Shown here piece after piece: positions 43,373 to 52,349 of a stretch of 64,000 nt of DNA. The DNA is from Salinibacillus aidingensis (GTDB lineage Bacteria > Bacillota > Bacilli > Bacillales > Alkalibacillaceae): contig NZ_BAAADO010000001.1 in the NCBI RefSeq assembly GCF_039522525.1, positions 1 to 64,000 on the forward strand, read 5' to 3'. Within the stretch, counting starts at the first letter, position 1, and each line of letters starts with the position of its first letter. The notes under the pieces are model-generated. The model did no database searches. It saw only the letters and a list, made by a program, of their open reading frames with translations, and had not been told where the DNA came from. The position numbers and the translations under genes are program-made.

Positions 43373-44359
43373 CTAAACCTGTTCTTCCGCTTTTGTAAAC
43401 TTTGCGCTTTTCTTAAGATTTCTTTTTGCATACCACTGGGAGAAGAGTCCGGAAATCCCACCAGGTGAAAAAATAACCATCAAAGTTAATAGAGGTCCAA
43501 AAATAAGCATGCGATAGTCCTGTAAAAACTGCAGATTTTGTGAAAGCCACACAATTAATAGCGTTCCAACAATTGGACCCGACAGAGTACCAATTCCGCC
43601 TACAATCATGTAAGTCAGCAAGTCAAAGGTGATGTTAATATTTCCTATATCAGGACCAATAAAGCGAATGAAACACGCATACAAAGTCCCCGCAATCCCT
43701 GCAAAAAATGTAGATAAAACGAAGGATAATAATTTGTTTTTTGTTGTAGATATGCCTAAAGATAGCGCCAGATCTTCACTGTTTCGTATTGCAATGAAGG
43801 TACGTCCGGTTAAGGAATGAATCAGTCGATAGATCACAAGGATTACGAGTAACAAAATGGCAAAAACAAAATAGTATTGTGCCAATGGAGTTGACAGGTT
43901 AACAGGACCAATATTCGAGGGAGCCGGAATACCAATAAGTCCCCGCACACCTCCTGTAAGTCCTTCCCATTTATCAACAAGCAAGTAGATAATATATCCT
44001 ACACATAGCGTGTAGATTGCAAAAAAATGTTCCTTTGTTCGAAGGGCGATTAATCCAATTAAAAAACCAACGGCTGTTGTTATCATTGGTGCTATAATAA
44101 ATGCCGACCAGAAGCCAAGTCCTGCTTTTACAGTGAGTAAACCGAAAGCATAGGCCCCAATCGCAAAAAATCCTGCATGTGCTAACGATAAATATCCAGT
44201 GTATCCAGCTAGTAAATTCAATCCATAAACCGCGATCATCCAGATAAAGGCTAACGTCATGACATGAAGAAAATATTCATTTTGTGTTATAAATGGGAAG
44301 AGTATGGCTAAAAGAATTAGGCCGATGACGATATTTCGACTTTTAAAAATTGATGTCAT
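43373..44359 (-). CDS. livM: ABC transporter permease LivM
   Basis: 328 residues with about nine membrane segments. LLAGYTGYLSLAHAGFFAIGAYAFGLL near 50, SLGISTTKNKLLSFVLSTFFAGIAGTLYA near 200, and GGIGTLSGPIVGTLLI near 255 are LivM hallmarks. It directly follows livH. Confidence 0.93.
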   Translation of the reverse strand: MTSIFKSRNIVIGLILLAILFPFITQNEYFLHVMTLAFIWMIAVYGLNLLAGYTGYLSLAHAGFFAIGAYAFGLLTVKAGLGFWSAFIIAPMITTAVGFLIGLIALRTKEHFFAIYTLCVGYIIYLLVDKWEGLTGGVRGLIGIPAPSNIGPVNLSTPLAQYYFVFAILLLVILVIYRLIHSLTGRTFIAIRNSEDLALSLGISTTKNKLLSFVLSTFFAGIAGTLYACFIRFIGPDIGNINITFDLLTYMIVGGIGTLSGPIVGTLLIVWLSQNLQFLQDYRMLIFGPLLTLMVIFSPGGISGLFSQWYAKRNLKKSAKFTKAEEQV

Positions 44360-45223
44360 TTAGGCTTCCCCCTTTGAAAAAATCCCCTGAGGCTTAATGG
44401 TTAGAATAATAACCAAAAGTGCAAAGGAAATAATATCACTGTAATTACTAGATAGATAAGTGGCCCCAATACTTTCACTAAACCCAATAATATAGCCACC
44501 AAGTATAGCTCCAGGAATACTTCCCATACCACCAATAATAATAATGACGAAAGCTTTTAGGATGACGAGGTGCCCCATACTTGGAAATACCAGATTTATC
44601 GGTGAGGTCAGGGAAGCACCAAGTGCAGCTAAAACACCGGCAATAAAGAACGTTAGCATTGCAACCTTATTGGTATTAATCCCAACCAAATGTGCACCTT
44701 CCCGATTTTGTGCCATGGCAATAATTGTTGCGCCTGTATAGGTTCTTTTTAGAAATAAATAAAGTAAGATCATCGCTACAACAGCCGTTATCACTATAAT
44801 CAGCCTTTGCATGGTTACCGTTACACCAAATAAGTCTATAACCTGCGCAAAAGGCGTTTCCATTTGCTGATAGTCAGCTCCCCAAATCAATTGGGCCAAT
44901 GATTCTAAAAATAACAACATACCTATTGCGGCAACTTTATGCTGAATGGGTGTTGAGTCTTTTAACGGATGAAATACCAGTCTTTCCATTAAAACACTTA
45001 TAAACCCAACAACTATAATGGAAATAAAAAGTGAGATTAAATAGTGGAATCCTAAGGAGGACATCATGGTATAGGTAATATAGGCACCAATCATATACAA
45101 AGCGCCGTGGGCAAAATTAGGAATGTGTAAAATACCGTAAACAAGAGTTAAACCCAGAGCTACCAAACTATAAACACTTCCAACAGTTAGCCCGTTAAAA
45201 AGCTGTTGAAGGAGTACATCCAA
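44360..45223 (-). CDS. livH: ABC transporter permease LivH
   Basis: 287 residues, about eight membrane segments. QQLFNGLTVGSVYSLVALGLTLVYGI at the N-terminus, LVGINTNKVAMLTFFIAGVLAALGASL near 185 and IIGGMGSIPGAILGGYIIG near 230. First gene of the Liv set, 105 bp downstream of the enoyl-CoA hydratase gene on the same strand. Confidence 0.93.
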   Translation of the reverse strand: MDVLLQQLFNGLTVGSVYSLVALGLTLVYGILHIPNFAHGALYMIGAYITYTMMSSLGFHYLISLFISIIVVGFISVLMERLVFHPLKDSTPIQHKVAAIGMLLFLESLAQLIWGADYQQMETPFAQVIDLFGVTVTMQRLIIVITAVVAMILLYLFLKRTYTGATIIAMAQNREGAHLVGINTNKVAMLTFFIAGVLAALGASLTSPINLVFPSMGHLVILKAFVIIIIGGMGSIPGAILGGYIIGFSESIGATYLSSNYSDIISFALLVIILTIKPQGIFSKGEA

Positions 45224-45296
45224 ATTCCCTCTCCCCTTTCATTGACACTTATGGAAGTGTATGGCCAGAGTCTCAAACTCTAACCATACCCATAAC

Positions 45297-45310
45297 TGAA
45301 ACCGCTTCCA
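45297..45310. promoter_or_regulatory. cre-like CcpA site before the Liv genes
   Basis: TGAAACCGCTTCCA matches the cre consensus except at one position, the same deviation as the site at 17673. It lies between the enoyl-CoA hydratase stop and livH. Confidence 0.35.
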
Positions 45311-45328
45311 TTTGATTGCTGATAATGA

Positions 45329-46117
45329 TTATTTCCCTTTAAAATTCGGCTCTCGCTTTTCTTTAAAAGCCTGAACCCCTTCTTTATGACTCTCTGTTGT
45401 TACAATGGTTGCCTGTGAAATTCTTTCAAGTTCAAGAATTTCATCCAATGTAGAGTTGTAGGACTGATTCGAAATCTTTTTAATAAATTGATAGGCTTCA
45501 GATGGTCCACTGGCAATTTTATCAGCAAATTTTTCAACCTGATCTTTAAATTCCGCCAGAGGATAGGTGTGGTTTACAATACCTAATGAGTGAGCCTTTT
45601 CTGCTGTAATAGGTTCAGCTGTAAACAATAGTTCTTTCGCTAAATACGGACCGATCAATCTGGGCAGAAAATAAAGACCTCCCCCATCTGAACTAAGCCC
45701 AACTCTCGAAAAACTTAAAACAAATTTACTCCCTTCCGCTGCTAAAATCATGTCACAGGCCAGAGCGAGATTAAATCCTGCACCAGCGGCATAGCCATGA
45801 ACAGCTGCGATGATAGGTTTATTCAAATCTCTCATTGCTAAAATCAGATCATTAAGATTTCCAATATGATGATAAGTAGCCAAGGAATCAGCAGAACCCA
45901 TCGTTTTGACATCACCACCGGCACTAAAACCACGGCCTGCTCCGGACAATGTAACGACACGTATAGAATCGTCGCTTTTCGCTTCCTCGATCGACTCTTT
46001 AAGACCTGACATCATTTCCGGACTAAAGGCATTTAGGCTGTCAGGCCGATTAAGCGTAAGATGCATCACCCCATTGTTTTTACTAACTAGCAAATGCCTG
46101 GTTTCAGTTTGTTCCAT
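45329..46117 (-). CDS. Enoyl-CoA hydratase/isomerase family protein
   Basis: 262 residues in the crotonase fold. The oxyanion-hole segments SGAGRGFSAGGDVKTMG near 62 and HGYAAGAGFNLALACDMILAAEGSKFVLSFSRVGLSSDGG near 102-140. The second catalytic Glu position (family EGxD) is S-D here, so it may be an isomerase, 1,2-epoxyphenylacetyl-CoA-isomerase type (PaaG-like), rather than a classic hydratase. The start ATG 46117 overlaps comB by 14 bp and has the SD AGGGGAAAG. Confidence 0.85.
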   Translation of the reverse strand: MEQTETRHLLVSKNNGVMHLTLNRPDSLNAFSPEMMSGLKESIEEAKSDDSIRVVTLSGAGRGFSAGGDVKTMGSADSLATYHHIGNLNDLILAMRDLNKPIIAAVHGYAAGAGFNLALACDMILAAEGSKFVLSFSRVGLSSDGGGLYFLPRLIGPYLAKELLFTAEPITAEKAHSLGIVNHTYPLAEFKDQVEKFADKIASGPSEAYQFIKKISNQSYNSTLDEILELERISQATIVTTESHKEGVQAFKEKREPNFKGK

Positions 46118-46874
46118 GAATCTTTCCCCTTTCCTTTTGATATTGTTCCGCCACCACAAACCTTTTATCTTTCACATACGGAACGATTGGAAACACATCT
46201 TTTTGAGAGACAAATTCCAGTTCCTGATCAAAACCAAACTTCATTAACATTTGACCTACACTTGACGATTGCAGGACTTCTGCACTTTTATTTTGTTTAC
46301 TCTTAAAAAATTCGCAGGCAGCATATGCAGAATCGGATAATGACCAGTCAGCATGTGATTGTTCAAATAAGGCATGAATGAAATGACCAGCCCCATAAAA
46401 ATCTTCTACATTAAACATTCCTGATGAGCCTGAGCATACTAAGATAATGGTTTCATTTTGATAATGTTTGAGCAATTGTTCAGCTACACGTTTAGCATTT
46501 AGCAGGGAAGCAACGAATACAAACTTGGAATGTACAGAATTACGGATCGCAACCGTACCATTTGTAGTAGATAAAATCACATTCTTATCAAAAACTTTTC
46601 CCTTTAGAGCTTTAGGATTAGGAGATTGAAAACCTTTTATAGGTAATCCCTCATATTCGCCTACCAGCAGATAGGAATCCCGCTTTTCATTACGGACAAT
46701 CTGTCTGGCTTCATCCCCATTCAAAACGGGTATGACTGTACGGGCTCCATATTGAAGTGCAGTAGTGATGGTTGAGGTGGCAAGTAAAATATCAAAGACA
46801 ACCACAAGTTTATCTCCTTGCAGTTTTTCTTTATTTAATTCTTCTTTTTTCAATAAAACATGTATTTTCCCCAT
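46104..46874 (-). CDS. comB: 2-phosphosulfolactate phosphatase family protein (ComB)
   Basis: 256 residues. VVFDILLATSTITTALQYGARTVIPV near 28 (family DVLRATTTI), LVGEYEGLPIKGFQSPNPKAL near 70, STTNGT near 102 and VCSGSSGMFNVEDFYGAG near 148 match ComB. ComB releases sulfolactate in coenzyme M-type or sporulation sulfolactate synthesis. Its place inside an acyl-CoA operon, overlapping the next gene, is unexpected. Another phosphatase role is possible. SD GAGGTG. Confidence 0.85.
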   Translation of the reverse strand: MGKIHVLLKKEELNKEKLQGDKLVVVFDILLATSTITTALQYGARTVIPVLNGDEARQIVRNEKRDSYLLVGEYEGLPIKGFQSPNPKALKGKVFDKNVILSTTNGTVAIRNSVHSKFVFVASLLNAKRVAEQLLKHYQNETIILVCSGSSGMFNVEDFYGAGHFIHALFEQSHADWSLSDSAYAACEFFKSKQNKSAEVLQSSSVGQMLMKFGFDQELEFVSQKDVFPIVPYVKDKRFVVAEQYQKERGKIHGTN

Positions 46875-46897
46875 TTATAGCACCTCAAATTTCAGAT

Positions 46898-47953
46898 TTA
46901 AATTCGCTTACTTGCCATCTCAGACGCGTAATGAATTAAATTTTTTACAAAGAGGTCTAAGTGAGCAAAGCGCTCATCCTGCGTTTGACCTTTTTTGTAA
47001 CGATAATAGATTTGCTGACAAATAACCGCCAACTTGAAATAAGCAAAAGTAAGATAAAAATTCATATTTGTCACATCACGGCCGCTTTTTCTCGCATAAG
47101 ACTCCATAAATTCCTTTCTCGTCATAAATCCGGAGCGGGCTGTAATTGGCTCATCCCCCAATCCTCTTTTTAGTAAATCGGAGTCATTCGCTTCAATCCA
47201 ATAGCTCATGGCGACACCTAAATCTGCCAATGGATCTCCTACGGTGGTCATTTCCCAATCAAACAGCCCTATCACATCATTAAAGTCATCATTAAACATG
47301 GAATTGTTCAACTTAAAATCATAGTGGATAATAGCTGGTTCTGGAGAATGAGGGATATTATCTGCCATCCAGCTGGTTAATTGATCAATTCCGTCAATTT
47401 CATCCGTTTTAGAACGTTCATATCGTTTAATCCAGCCATGTACCTGCCTCTCGAGGAATCCTTCTGGTTTTGTTATATCTTTTAAACTCGTTTTTGTGTA
47501 ATCAATACTATGAAGGTTGACTAGTGTATCAACCATCCGTTCAGATATTTGCCTGCAGAGGTCTTCTGTAACCTGTACTCCATCTGGGAAATGTGAATCT
47601 AAAACAACCCCATGTTTTCGTTCCATAACAAAAAATGGCCGGCCAATCACATTCTGATCTGCTAATACGTATGGTTTCGGTGCGGGTGAAAAATATGGAT
47701 GGATTTCTTTTAAAATAGTATATTCCCGTTCCATATCATGAGCTTTGGGGGCTACAGGTCCGAGTGGTGGACGTCTGAGAACACCTTCCCACTCCCCAAT
47801 TTGTAAAGCATAGGTTAAGTTAGATCTTCCTGCACCAAATTGTCTAATCTCTAACGGAGCATTGGGTAAGTCCTGAATGTGCTTTCTTAAAAAAGTTTCA
47901 ATAACTTTTACGTCCAGTTCTTCTCCCTTACGAATGGGGATTGTGTCTGACAT
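46898..47953 (-). CDS. Phosphotransferase family protein (ACAD10/APH-like)
   Basis: 351 residues with a protein-kinase-like APH fold. IRQFGAGRSNLTYAL near 42, the catalytic loop IIHYDFKLNNSMFND near 200 and metal-binding GLFDWEMTTVGDPLADLG near 219 are intact. Bacterial homologues cluster with acyl-CoA dehydrogenases. The mammalian ACAD10/11 kinase domain phosphorylates 4-hydroxyacyl-CoAs. A similar action here is inferred from context. Confidence 0.88.
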   Translation of the reverse strand: MSDTIPIRKGEELDVKVIETFLRKHIQDLPNAPLEIRQFGAGRSNLTYALQIGEWEGVLRRPPLGPVAPKAHDMEREYTILKEIHPYFSPAPKPYVLADQNVIGRPFFVMERKHGVVLDSHFPDGVQVTEDLCRQISERMVDTLVNLHSIDYTKTSLKDITKPEGFLERQVHGWIKRYERSKTDEIDGIDQLTSWMADNIPHSPEPAIIHYDFKLNNSMFNDDFNDVIGLFDWEMTTVGDPLADLGVAMSYWIEANDSDLLKRGLGDEPITARSGFMTRKEFMESYARKSGRDVTNMNFYLTFAYFKLAVICQQIYYRYKKGQTQDERFAHLDLFVKNLIHYASEMASKRI

Positions 47954-47971
47954 GGTTCTCCTCCTTTAAAC

Positions 47972-49144
47972 TTATGTTTCCCGTTCAATAATGGCTGAAA
48001 TTCCTTGGCCTCCGCCAATACACGCTGTTATGAGTGCAAGCTTCCCACCGGATCTTTGTAATTCATATACAGCCTTTGTCATCAAAATAGCTCCTGTTGC
48101 ACCAAGTGGATGACCGTGGGCTATCGCCCCACCATTGACATTCAGCTTATCAGGGTTCATATTCAGTTCCCGGTCAACAGCAAGAACCTGTGCCGCAAAT
48201 GCTTCATTTAGTTCGATCAAGTCCATATCCTCTAACGTGAATCCACTCTGTTCCAACACTTTGTGGGTAGCTGGTACTGGACCAATTCCCATTATATTTG
48301 GATCGACACCAGCAACCGCTGATTGACGGATCACAGCCAGTGGCTTTAAACCTAGTTCATCAGCTTTTTCTCTTGACATGACGACAAGTGCTGAAGCTGC
48401 ATCGTTTAAACCAGAACTACTGCCTGCTGTTACTGTTCCATCCTTTTTAAAGACAGCTTTTAATTTAGACAGCCCTTCCAAGGTAGTATTTGGGCGTGGA
48501 TGCTCATCCTTTACAAATTGAATAGGATTTCCCTTTCTTTGAGGAACTTCAATGGGAATCATTTGATCATCAAAACGGCCCTCTTCCATTGCACGAGCCA
48601 TTCTTTGCTGACTGCGGTGTGCAAATTCATCTTGTTCTTTACGGCTAATCTCATATTTTTCAGCTAAATTTTCTGCTGTTATCCCCATAGGCGGATCACC
48701 AATATCCTTAGGCGAAAGCTGCGATTTTCGTATCTGAGGCGGAACAGGGCTATAAGGTCTTTCAGGGCGATCCATCAAATAGGGTGCTCGACTCATACTT
48801 TCTGTTCCGCCAGCTACATAAATATCTCCTGATCCAGCCTGGATGGCTTGAGCGGCGAGAACAACAGCATTTATCCCTGACCCACATTGGCGGTCAACGG
48901 TTAAACCTGGCAGATTTAATGACAATCCTGTTTGCAGAGCTGTTAATCTGGCAATATTTCCACCACCGCTTAACACATTACCCATAATGACATCATCGAT
49001 ATTCTCCGGCTCCACATTAGCTCGATTAATGGCTTCTTTTATCACCTCCGCTCCAAATACATGCGCCGGGACAGAAGCTAATGTACCTCCTTGTCTGGCG
49101 ATTGGCGTACGGACAGCTGATACAATCACTGCATCTCGTTTCAT
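47972..49144 (-). CDS. Acetyl-CoA acyltransferase (thiolase)
   Basis: 390 residues. Catalytic residues are all present: nucleophile Cys in VDRQCGSGINAV near 88, His in NGGAIAHGHPLGATGA near 345, and Cys in CIGGGQG near 377. GTESMSRAPYLMD is near 113. This is the final step of beta-oxidation in the cluster. SD AGGAGGGAG. A dispersed repeat abuts its SD. Confidence 0.94.
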   Translation of the reverse strand: MKRDAVIVSAVRTPIARQGGTLASVPAHVFGAEVIKEAINRANVEPENIDDVIMGNVLSGGGNIARLTALQTGLSLNLPGLTVDRQCGSGINAVVLAAQAIQAGSGDIYVAGGTESMSRAPYLMDRPERPYSPVPPQIRKSQLSPKDIGDPPMGITAENLAEKYEISRKEQDEFAHRSQQRMARAMEEGRFDDQMIPIEVPQRKGNPIQFVKDEHPRPNTTLEGLSKLKAVFKKDGTVTAGSSSGLNDAASALVVMSREKADELGLKPLAVIRQSAVAGVDPNIMGIGPVPATHKVLEQSGFTLEDMDLIELNEAFAAQVLAVDRELNMNPDKLNVNGGAIAHGHPLGATGAILMTKAVYELQRSGGKLALITACIGGGQGISAIIERET

Positions 49145-49159
49145 TTATTTCTCCCTCCT

Positions 49160-49316
49160 ATAAAGTGAAACTTCCCAGTAGGGGTTTTCTCCATCCCCCG
49201 CTGATGGTTAGTTGAACTTATCAGGAATTTACTGACCGTTTATCCTCTACTTAGTCTCGTTGGGGTACCTTCAAGACTTGAAGTAGGGTTATTACGGCCA
49301 GTTCATGCGTGATAAA
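49160..49316. repeat. Dispersed structured repeat, full copy B
   Basis: Same order of blocks as copy A: ATAAAGTGAAACTTCC, GGGGTTTTCTCCATCCCC, CTGATGGTTAGTTGAACTTATCAGGAATTTACTG, then a divergent middle, then TTACGGCCAGTTCATGCGTGATAAA. The first stem is weaker (CAG-AGGGG / CCCC-CTG). The second stem is kept, with some exchanged pairs. It sits between the acyl-CoA dehydrogenase and thiolase genes of the catabolic operon. Confidence 0.8.
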
Positions 49317-49362
49317 TTCCTGACAGAATTTCCATCCTTCATGTTTGCACGTACCTTTCCGT

Positions 49363-50568
49363 TTATTGATATTTTTTCAGTTCTTGTCTGGCTACGGTAC
49401 GACGATGGACTTCATCAGGACCATCTGCCAAGCGTAACGTTCGAATATTGGCCCAGCTTGCTGCAAGTGGGAAATCCTCACTTACACCTGCTGCTCCTAA
49501 TGCCTGGATAGCACGATCAATAATCTTCAAGGCCATATTTGGCGCTACCACCTTAATCATGGCAATTTCTGCTTTCGCTTCTTTATTTCCGACTGTATCC
49601 ATCATATAAGCTGCCTTAAGAGTTAATAATCTCGCTTGCTCAATATCCATTCTTGCGTCTGCTATCCATTCTTGAATGACACCTTGTCGGGCAAGCTCTT
49701 TCCCAAATGCTTCCCGGTTCTGTACCCGCTTACATAAAATTTCTAAGGCTCTCTCTGCTGCACCGATTGTTCGCATACAATGATGAATACGTCCAGGTCC
49801 TAATCTTCCTTGTGCAATTTCGAACCCTCGACCTTCACCTAAAATCATATTTGATGCAGGTACTCTTACGTTGTTGTATTCGATTTCCGCATGACCATGT
49901 GGAGCATGATCATATCCAAAGACAGGCAATGTCCTCTTCACATTTACCCCAGGTGTATCAAGTGGTACAAGAATCATAGATTGCTGTTTATATTTTGGAG
50001 CTTCTGGATCGTTTTTCCCCATAACAATCGCAATTTTACAACGTGGGTCTCCCGCACCTGATGACCACCATTTCGTTCCATTGATGATATACTCATCTCC
50101 ATCACGGATAATACTTGCTTCAATGTTCGTTGCATCTGATGAGGCCACATCCGGCTCAGTCATCGAAAAACAGGAACGAATCTTACCATCCAGAAGGGGA
50201 TTTAACCACTCATCTCTGTGCTCCTTAGATCCATATCGTGCTAACACTTCCATATTTCCTGTGTCAGGCGCTGCACAATTGAATACTTCAGGTGCGATGG
50301 CAGACCTACCCATGATTTCACATAAAGGAGCGTATTCAAGATTGGAAAGCCCTGCACCGTATTCACTCTCTGGCAAAAACAAATTCCACAATCCCTGTTC
50401 CTTCGCTTTTTGCTTTAATTCCTCCATAATAGGAGGAACTTTTGCAAAACGGTTCTGTTCATCTATCTGCTCACTATATGTCTGCTCGTTTGGATACACA
50501 TACTCTTCCATAAAATGATTCAGTTTTGCTTGATATTCTTTCACTATTTCTGAATATTCAAAATTCAT
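49363..50568 (-). CDS. Acyl-CoA dehydrogenase
   Basis: 401 residues, an FAD enzyme that introduces the 2,3 double bond in acyl-CoA. SCFSMTEPDVASSDATNIEA near 134, GTKWWSSGAGDP near 165, FGKELARQGVIQEWIADARMDIEQARLLTLKAA near 280 and DGPDEVHRRTVARQEL at the end. The length and the N-terminal 40-residue extension (MEEYVYPNEQTY) fit the ACAD10/11-like clade. ATG 50568 has GGAG upstream. Confidence 0.93.
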   Translation of the reverse strand: MNFEYSEIVKEYQAKLNHFMEEYVYPNEQTYSEQIDEQNRFAKVPPIMEELKQKAKEQGLWNLFLPESEYGAGLSNLEYAPLCEIMGRSAIAPEVFNCAAPDTGNMEVLARYGSKEHRDEWLNPLLDGKIRSCFSMTEPDVASSDATNIEASIIRDGDEYIINGTKWWSSGAGDPRCKIAIVMGKNDPEAPKYKQQSMILVPLDTPGVNVKRTLPVFGYDHAPHGHAEIEYNNVRVPASNMILGEGRGFEIAQGRLGPGRIHHCMRTIGAAERALEILCKRVQNREAFGKELARQGVIQEWIADARMDIEQARLLTLKAAYMMDTVGNKEAKAEIAMIKVVAPNMALKIIDRAIQALGAAGVSEDFPLAASWANIRTLRLADGPDEVHRRTVARQELKKYQ

Positions 50569-50668
50569 GAGCCACACTCCTACTAATTTTAATCAGGCTC
50601 GACCTCCTATCGATTTAGACGTCTGAAACCAAAAGGATAAGAGGTCATGTGCCTGATCGTTTCAATAC

Positions 50669-51070
50669 TTAATATTTTGCAAAACGGACTTTCCCTTTAA
50701 TAACGGCTTTATCGTCCTGGTTTACAGCCGCTACTGCAAAATCCATATGTTCATTTGATTGATCGACTAAAGTGGCTTTTAAGGTAATGACATCATTTAA
50801 AAATACCATACCGGAAAAGCGAATCTGATAATCCTGAATAAATCCTTGCTCCAAATAAGGTGTAAATAGCTTACCTAAATTCCCCATCGTCCACATTCCA
50901 TGTGCGATGATACCGGGAAGTCCTGCTTTTTTGGCTTCTTCATCAATTGTATGAATAGGATTAAAATCACCAGATGCTCCCGCATATTTAATTAAATCTA
51001 ATCTTGAAACTGGTTCCAAGGTGACTTCTTCCAAGGTTTCATTCGGGTTCAGCTCTGCAATACTTTTCAT
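50669..51070 (-). CDS. MaoC-like hydratase
   Basis: 133 residues in a hot-dog fold. The hydratase-2 motif YAGASGDFNPIHTIDEEAKKAG with catalytic Asp and His near 33-38, followed by IIAHGMWTMGNLGKL. Its ATG overlaps the stop of the FAS1-like gene (ATGA). The two likely form a heteromeric enoyl-CoA hydratase. Confidence 0.9.
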   Translation of the reverse strand: MKSIAELNPNETLEEVTLEPVSRLDLIKYAGASGDFNPIHTIDEEAKKAGLPGIIAHGMWTMGNLGKLFTPYLEQGFIQDYQIRFSGMVFLNDVITLKATLVDQSNEHMDFAVAAVNQDDKAVIKGKVRFAKY

Positions 51071-51516
51071 ACCGTCATCGCCTTCCTTACTGTTTCTGTA
51101 ATTATGACCGTTTGTTCTTCAGTGAAAATCACTTTTCCATTAGAATCTTCCCCGAATCGTTTTAAAATAAAGAATCCCATTAGACCATTCTTACCTTGCT
51201 TTTCATAGTAATCTTTAACTTCCGAATAGCAATAGATTTTTTCTCCGACAAACAGAGGACGCTCATAATGATAAGTTTCCTCACCATGAATGAGTCCTTT
51301 TTTGGGTAATGGGAGTCCTTCAATTTCCCCGTATTCAAACACACGAGGAAAGGTTGGAGGTGCAATGTTCTGCCCATATCTGGACTTCCTGCCATACTCT
51401 TCATCAACAAAAATCGGATGTAAATCACCGATAGACTCAGCGAACCTCTTTACCAATCCGCGTTCGACAATATTTTTAATTTTTTTGGACGTTGTTCCAA
51501 TATAAGCTTCCAGCAT
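51067..51516 (-). CDS. MaoC-family N-terminal (FAS1-like) dehydratase subunit
   Basis: 149 residues. YIGTTSKKIKNIVERGLVKRFAESIGDLHPIFVDEEYGRKSRYGQNIAPPTFPRV is typical of the FAS1_DH_region partner subunit; HGEETYHYERPLFVGEKI follows. Without the companion it lacks an obvious catalytic Asp-His pair. ATG 51516 is preferred; GTG 51531 is an alternative. The longer frame is inside the SDR gene. Confidence 0.87.
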   Translation of the reverse strand: MLEAYIGTTSKKIKNIVERGLVKRFAESIGDLHPIFVDEEYGRKSRYGQNIAPPTFPRVFEYGEIEGLPLPKKGLIHGEETYHYERPLFVGEKIYCYSEVKDYYEKQGKNGLMGFFILKRFGEDSNGKVIFTEEQTVIITETVRKAMTV

Positions 51517-51538
51517 TCTCTTAAGTCCCACCCTTTTT

Positions 51539-52303
51539 TTAATCTTTTGGACCTCCTGCAACATAAATGACCTGGCCGTTAACGAATGAAGACTTTTCAT
51601 CAGCAAAAAATGCAACTGCATTCGCAATATCCTCTGGTTTACCACTTCTGCCGACTGGAATTTGACTGACACTTGCCTGAACCAAATCCTCAAAAGAAAT
51701 CCCAATTCTTTCAGCTGTTGCTTTCGTCATATCTGTTTCAATAAATCCAGGCGCAACTGCATTTGCAGTAATTCCAAATTTCCCAAGTTCGATTGCCAAC
51801 GTTTTTGTGAACCCTTGCAATCCTGCTTTTGCTGTCGAGTAGTTGACTTGACCTCGATTGCCCAGCGCTGATGTAGAAGATGTATTAATAATACGACCAT
51901 ACTTTTGTTTAACCATATATTTTTGAGCAGCCCGAGCGGCATTAAACGATCCCTTTAAATGTACATCCATTACCTGCTCCCAGTCACTATCCGTCATTTT
52001 AAAAAGCATGTTATCACGAATAACTCCTGCATTATTAACTAAAATATCAAGAGAACCAAATTGGGAAACGACCTCTTCCATAGCGGACTCTACTTCATCT
52101 GAATGTACAACATTTGCCTTTTTCACATAAATGTCATACCCTTGTTCCTTAAATTCAGCCTGTGTTTCGTTTAATGCTTCTTCATTCACATCAATAATCG
52201 CAACTTTGGCACCATCTTCAGCAAACCTTTTGGCAACCCCTTTTCCAATTCCACGACTGCCGCCTGTTACAAATGCAACTCTGCCTTCAAATTGATTACT
52301 CAT
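51539..52303 (-). CDS. Short-chain dehydrogenase/reductase (FabG-like)
   Basis: 254 residues. Cofactor motif TGGSRGIGKGVAKRF, NNAGVIRDN near 89, catalytic Ser (NTSSTSALGN) near 140, YSTAKAG near 153, and VAPGFIETDMTK. It is expected to act as the 3-hydroxyacyl-CoA dehydrogenase of the pathway. SD GGGAGG. Confidence 0.92.
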   Translation of the reverse strand: MSNQFEGRVAFVTGGSRGIGKGVAKRFAEDGAKVAIIDVNEEALNETQAEFKEQGYDIYVKKANVVHSDEVESAMEEVVSQFGSLDILVNNAGVIRDNMLFKMTDSDWEQVMDVHLKGSFNAARAAQKYMVKQKYGRIINTSSTSALGNRGQVNYSTAKAGLQGFTKTLAIELGKFGITANAVAPGFIETDMTKATAERIGISFEDLVQASVSQIPVGRSGKPEDIANAVAFFADEKSSFVNGQVIYVAGGPKD

Positions 52304-52349
52304 TCAAAACCCTCCCAGTTATTTTTGAAAAATTCAAACTACTATTATT

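Noticed and set aside
45246..45261. Inverted repeat ACACTT-ATGG-AAGTGT upstream of livH
   Set aside because: Short and common; no T-run or neighbouring copy to support either a terminator or an operator.
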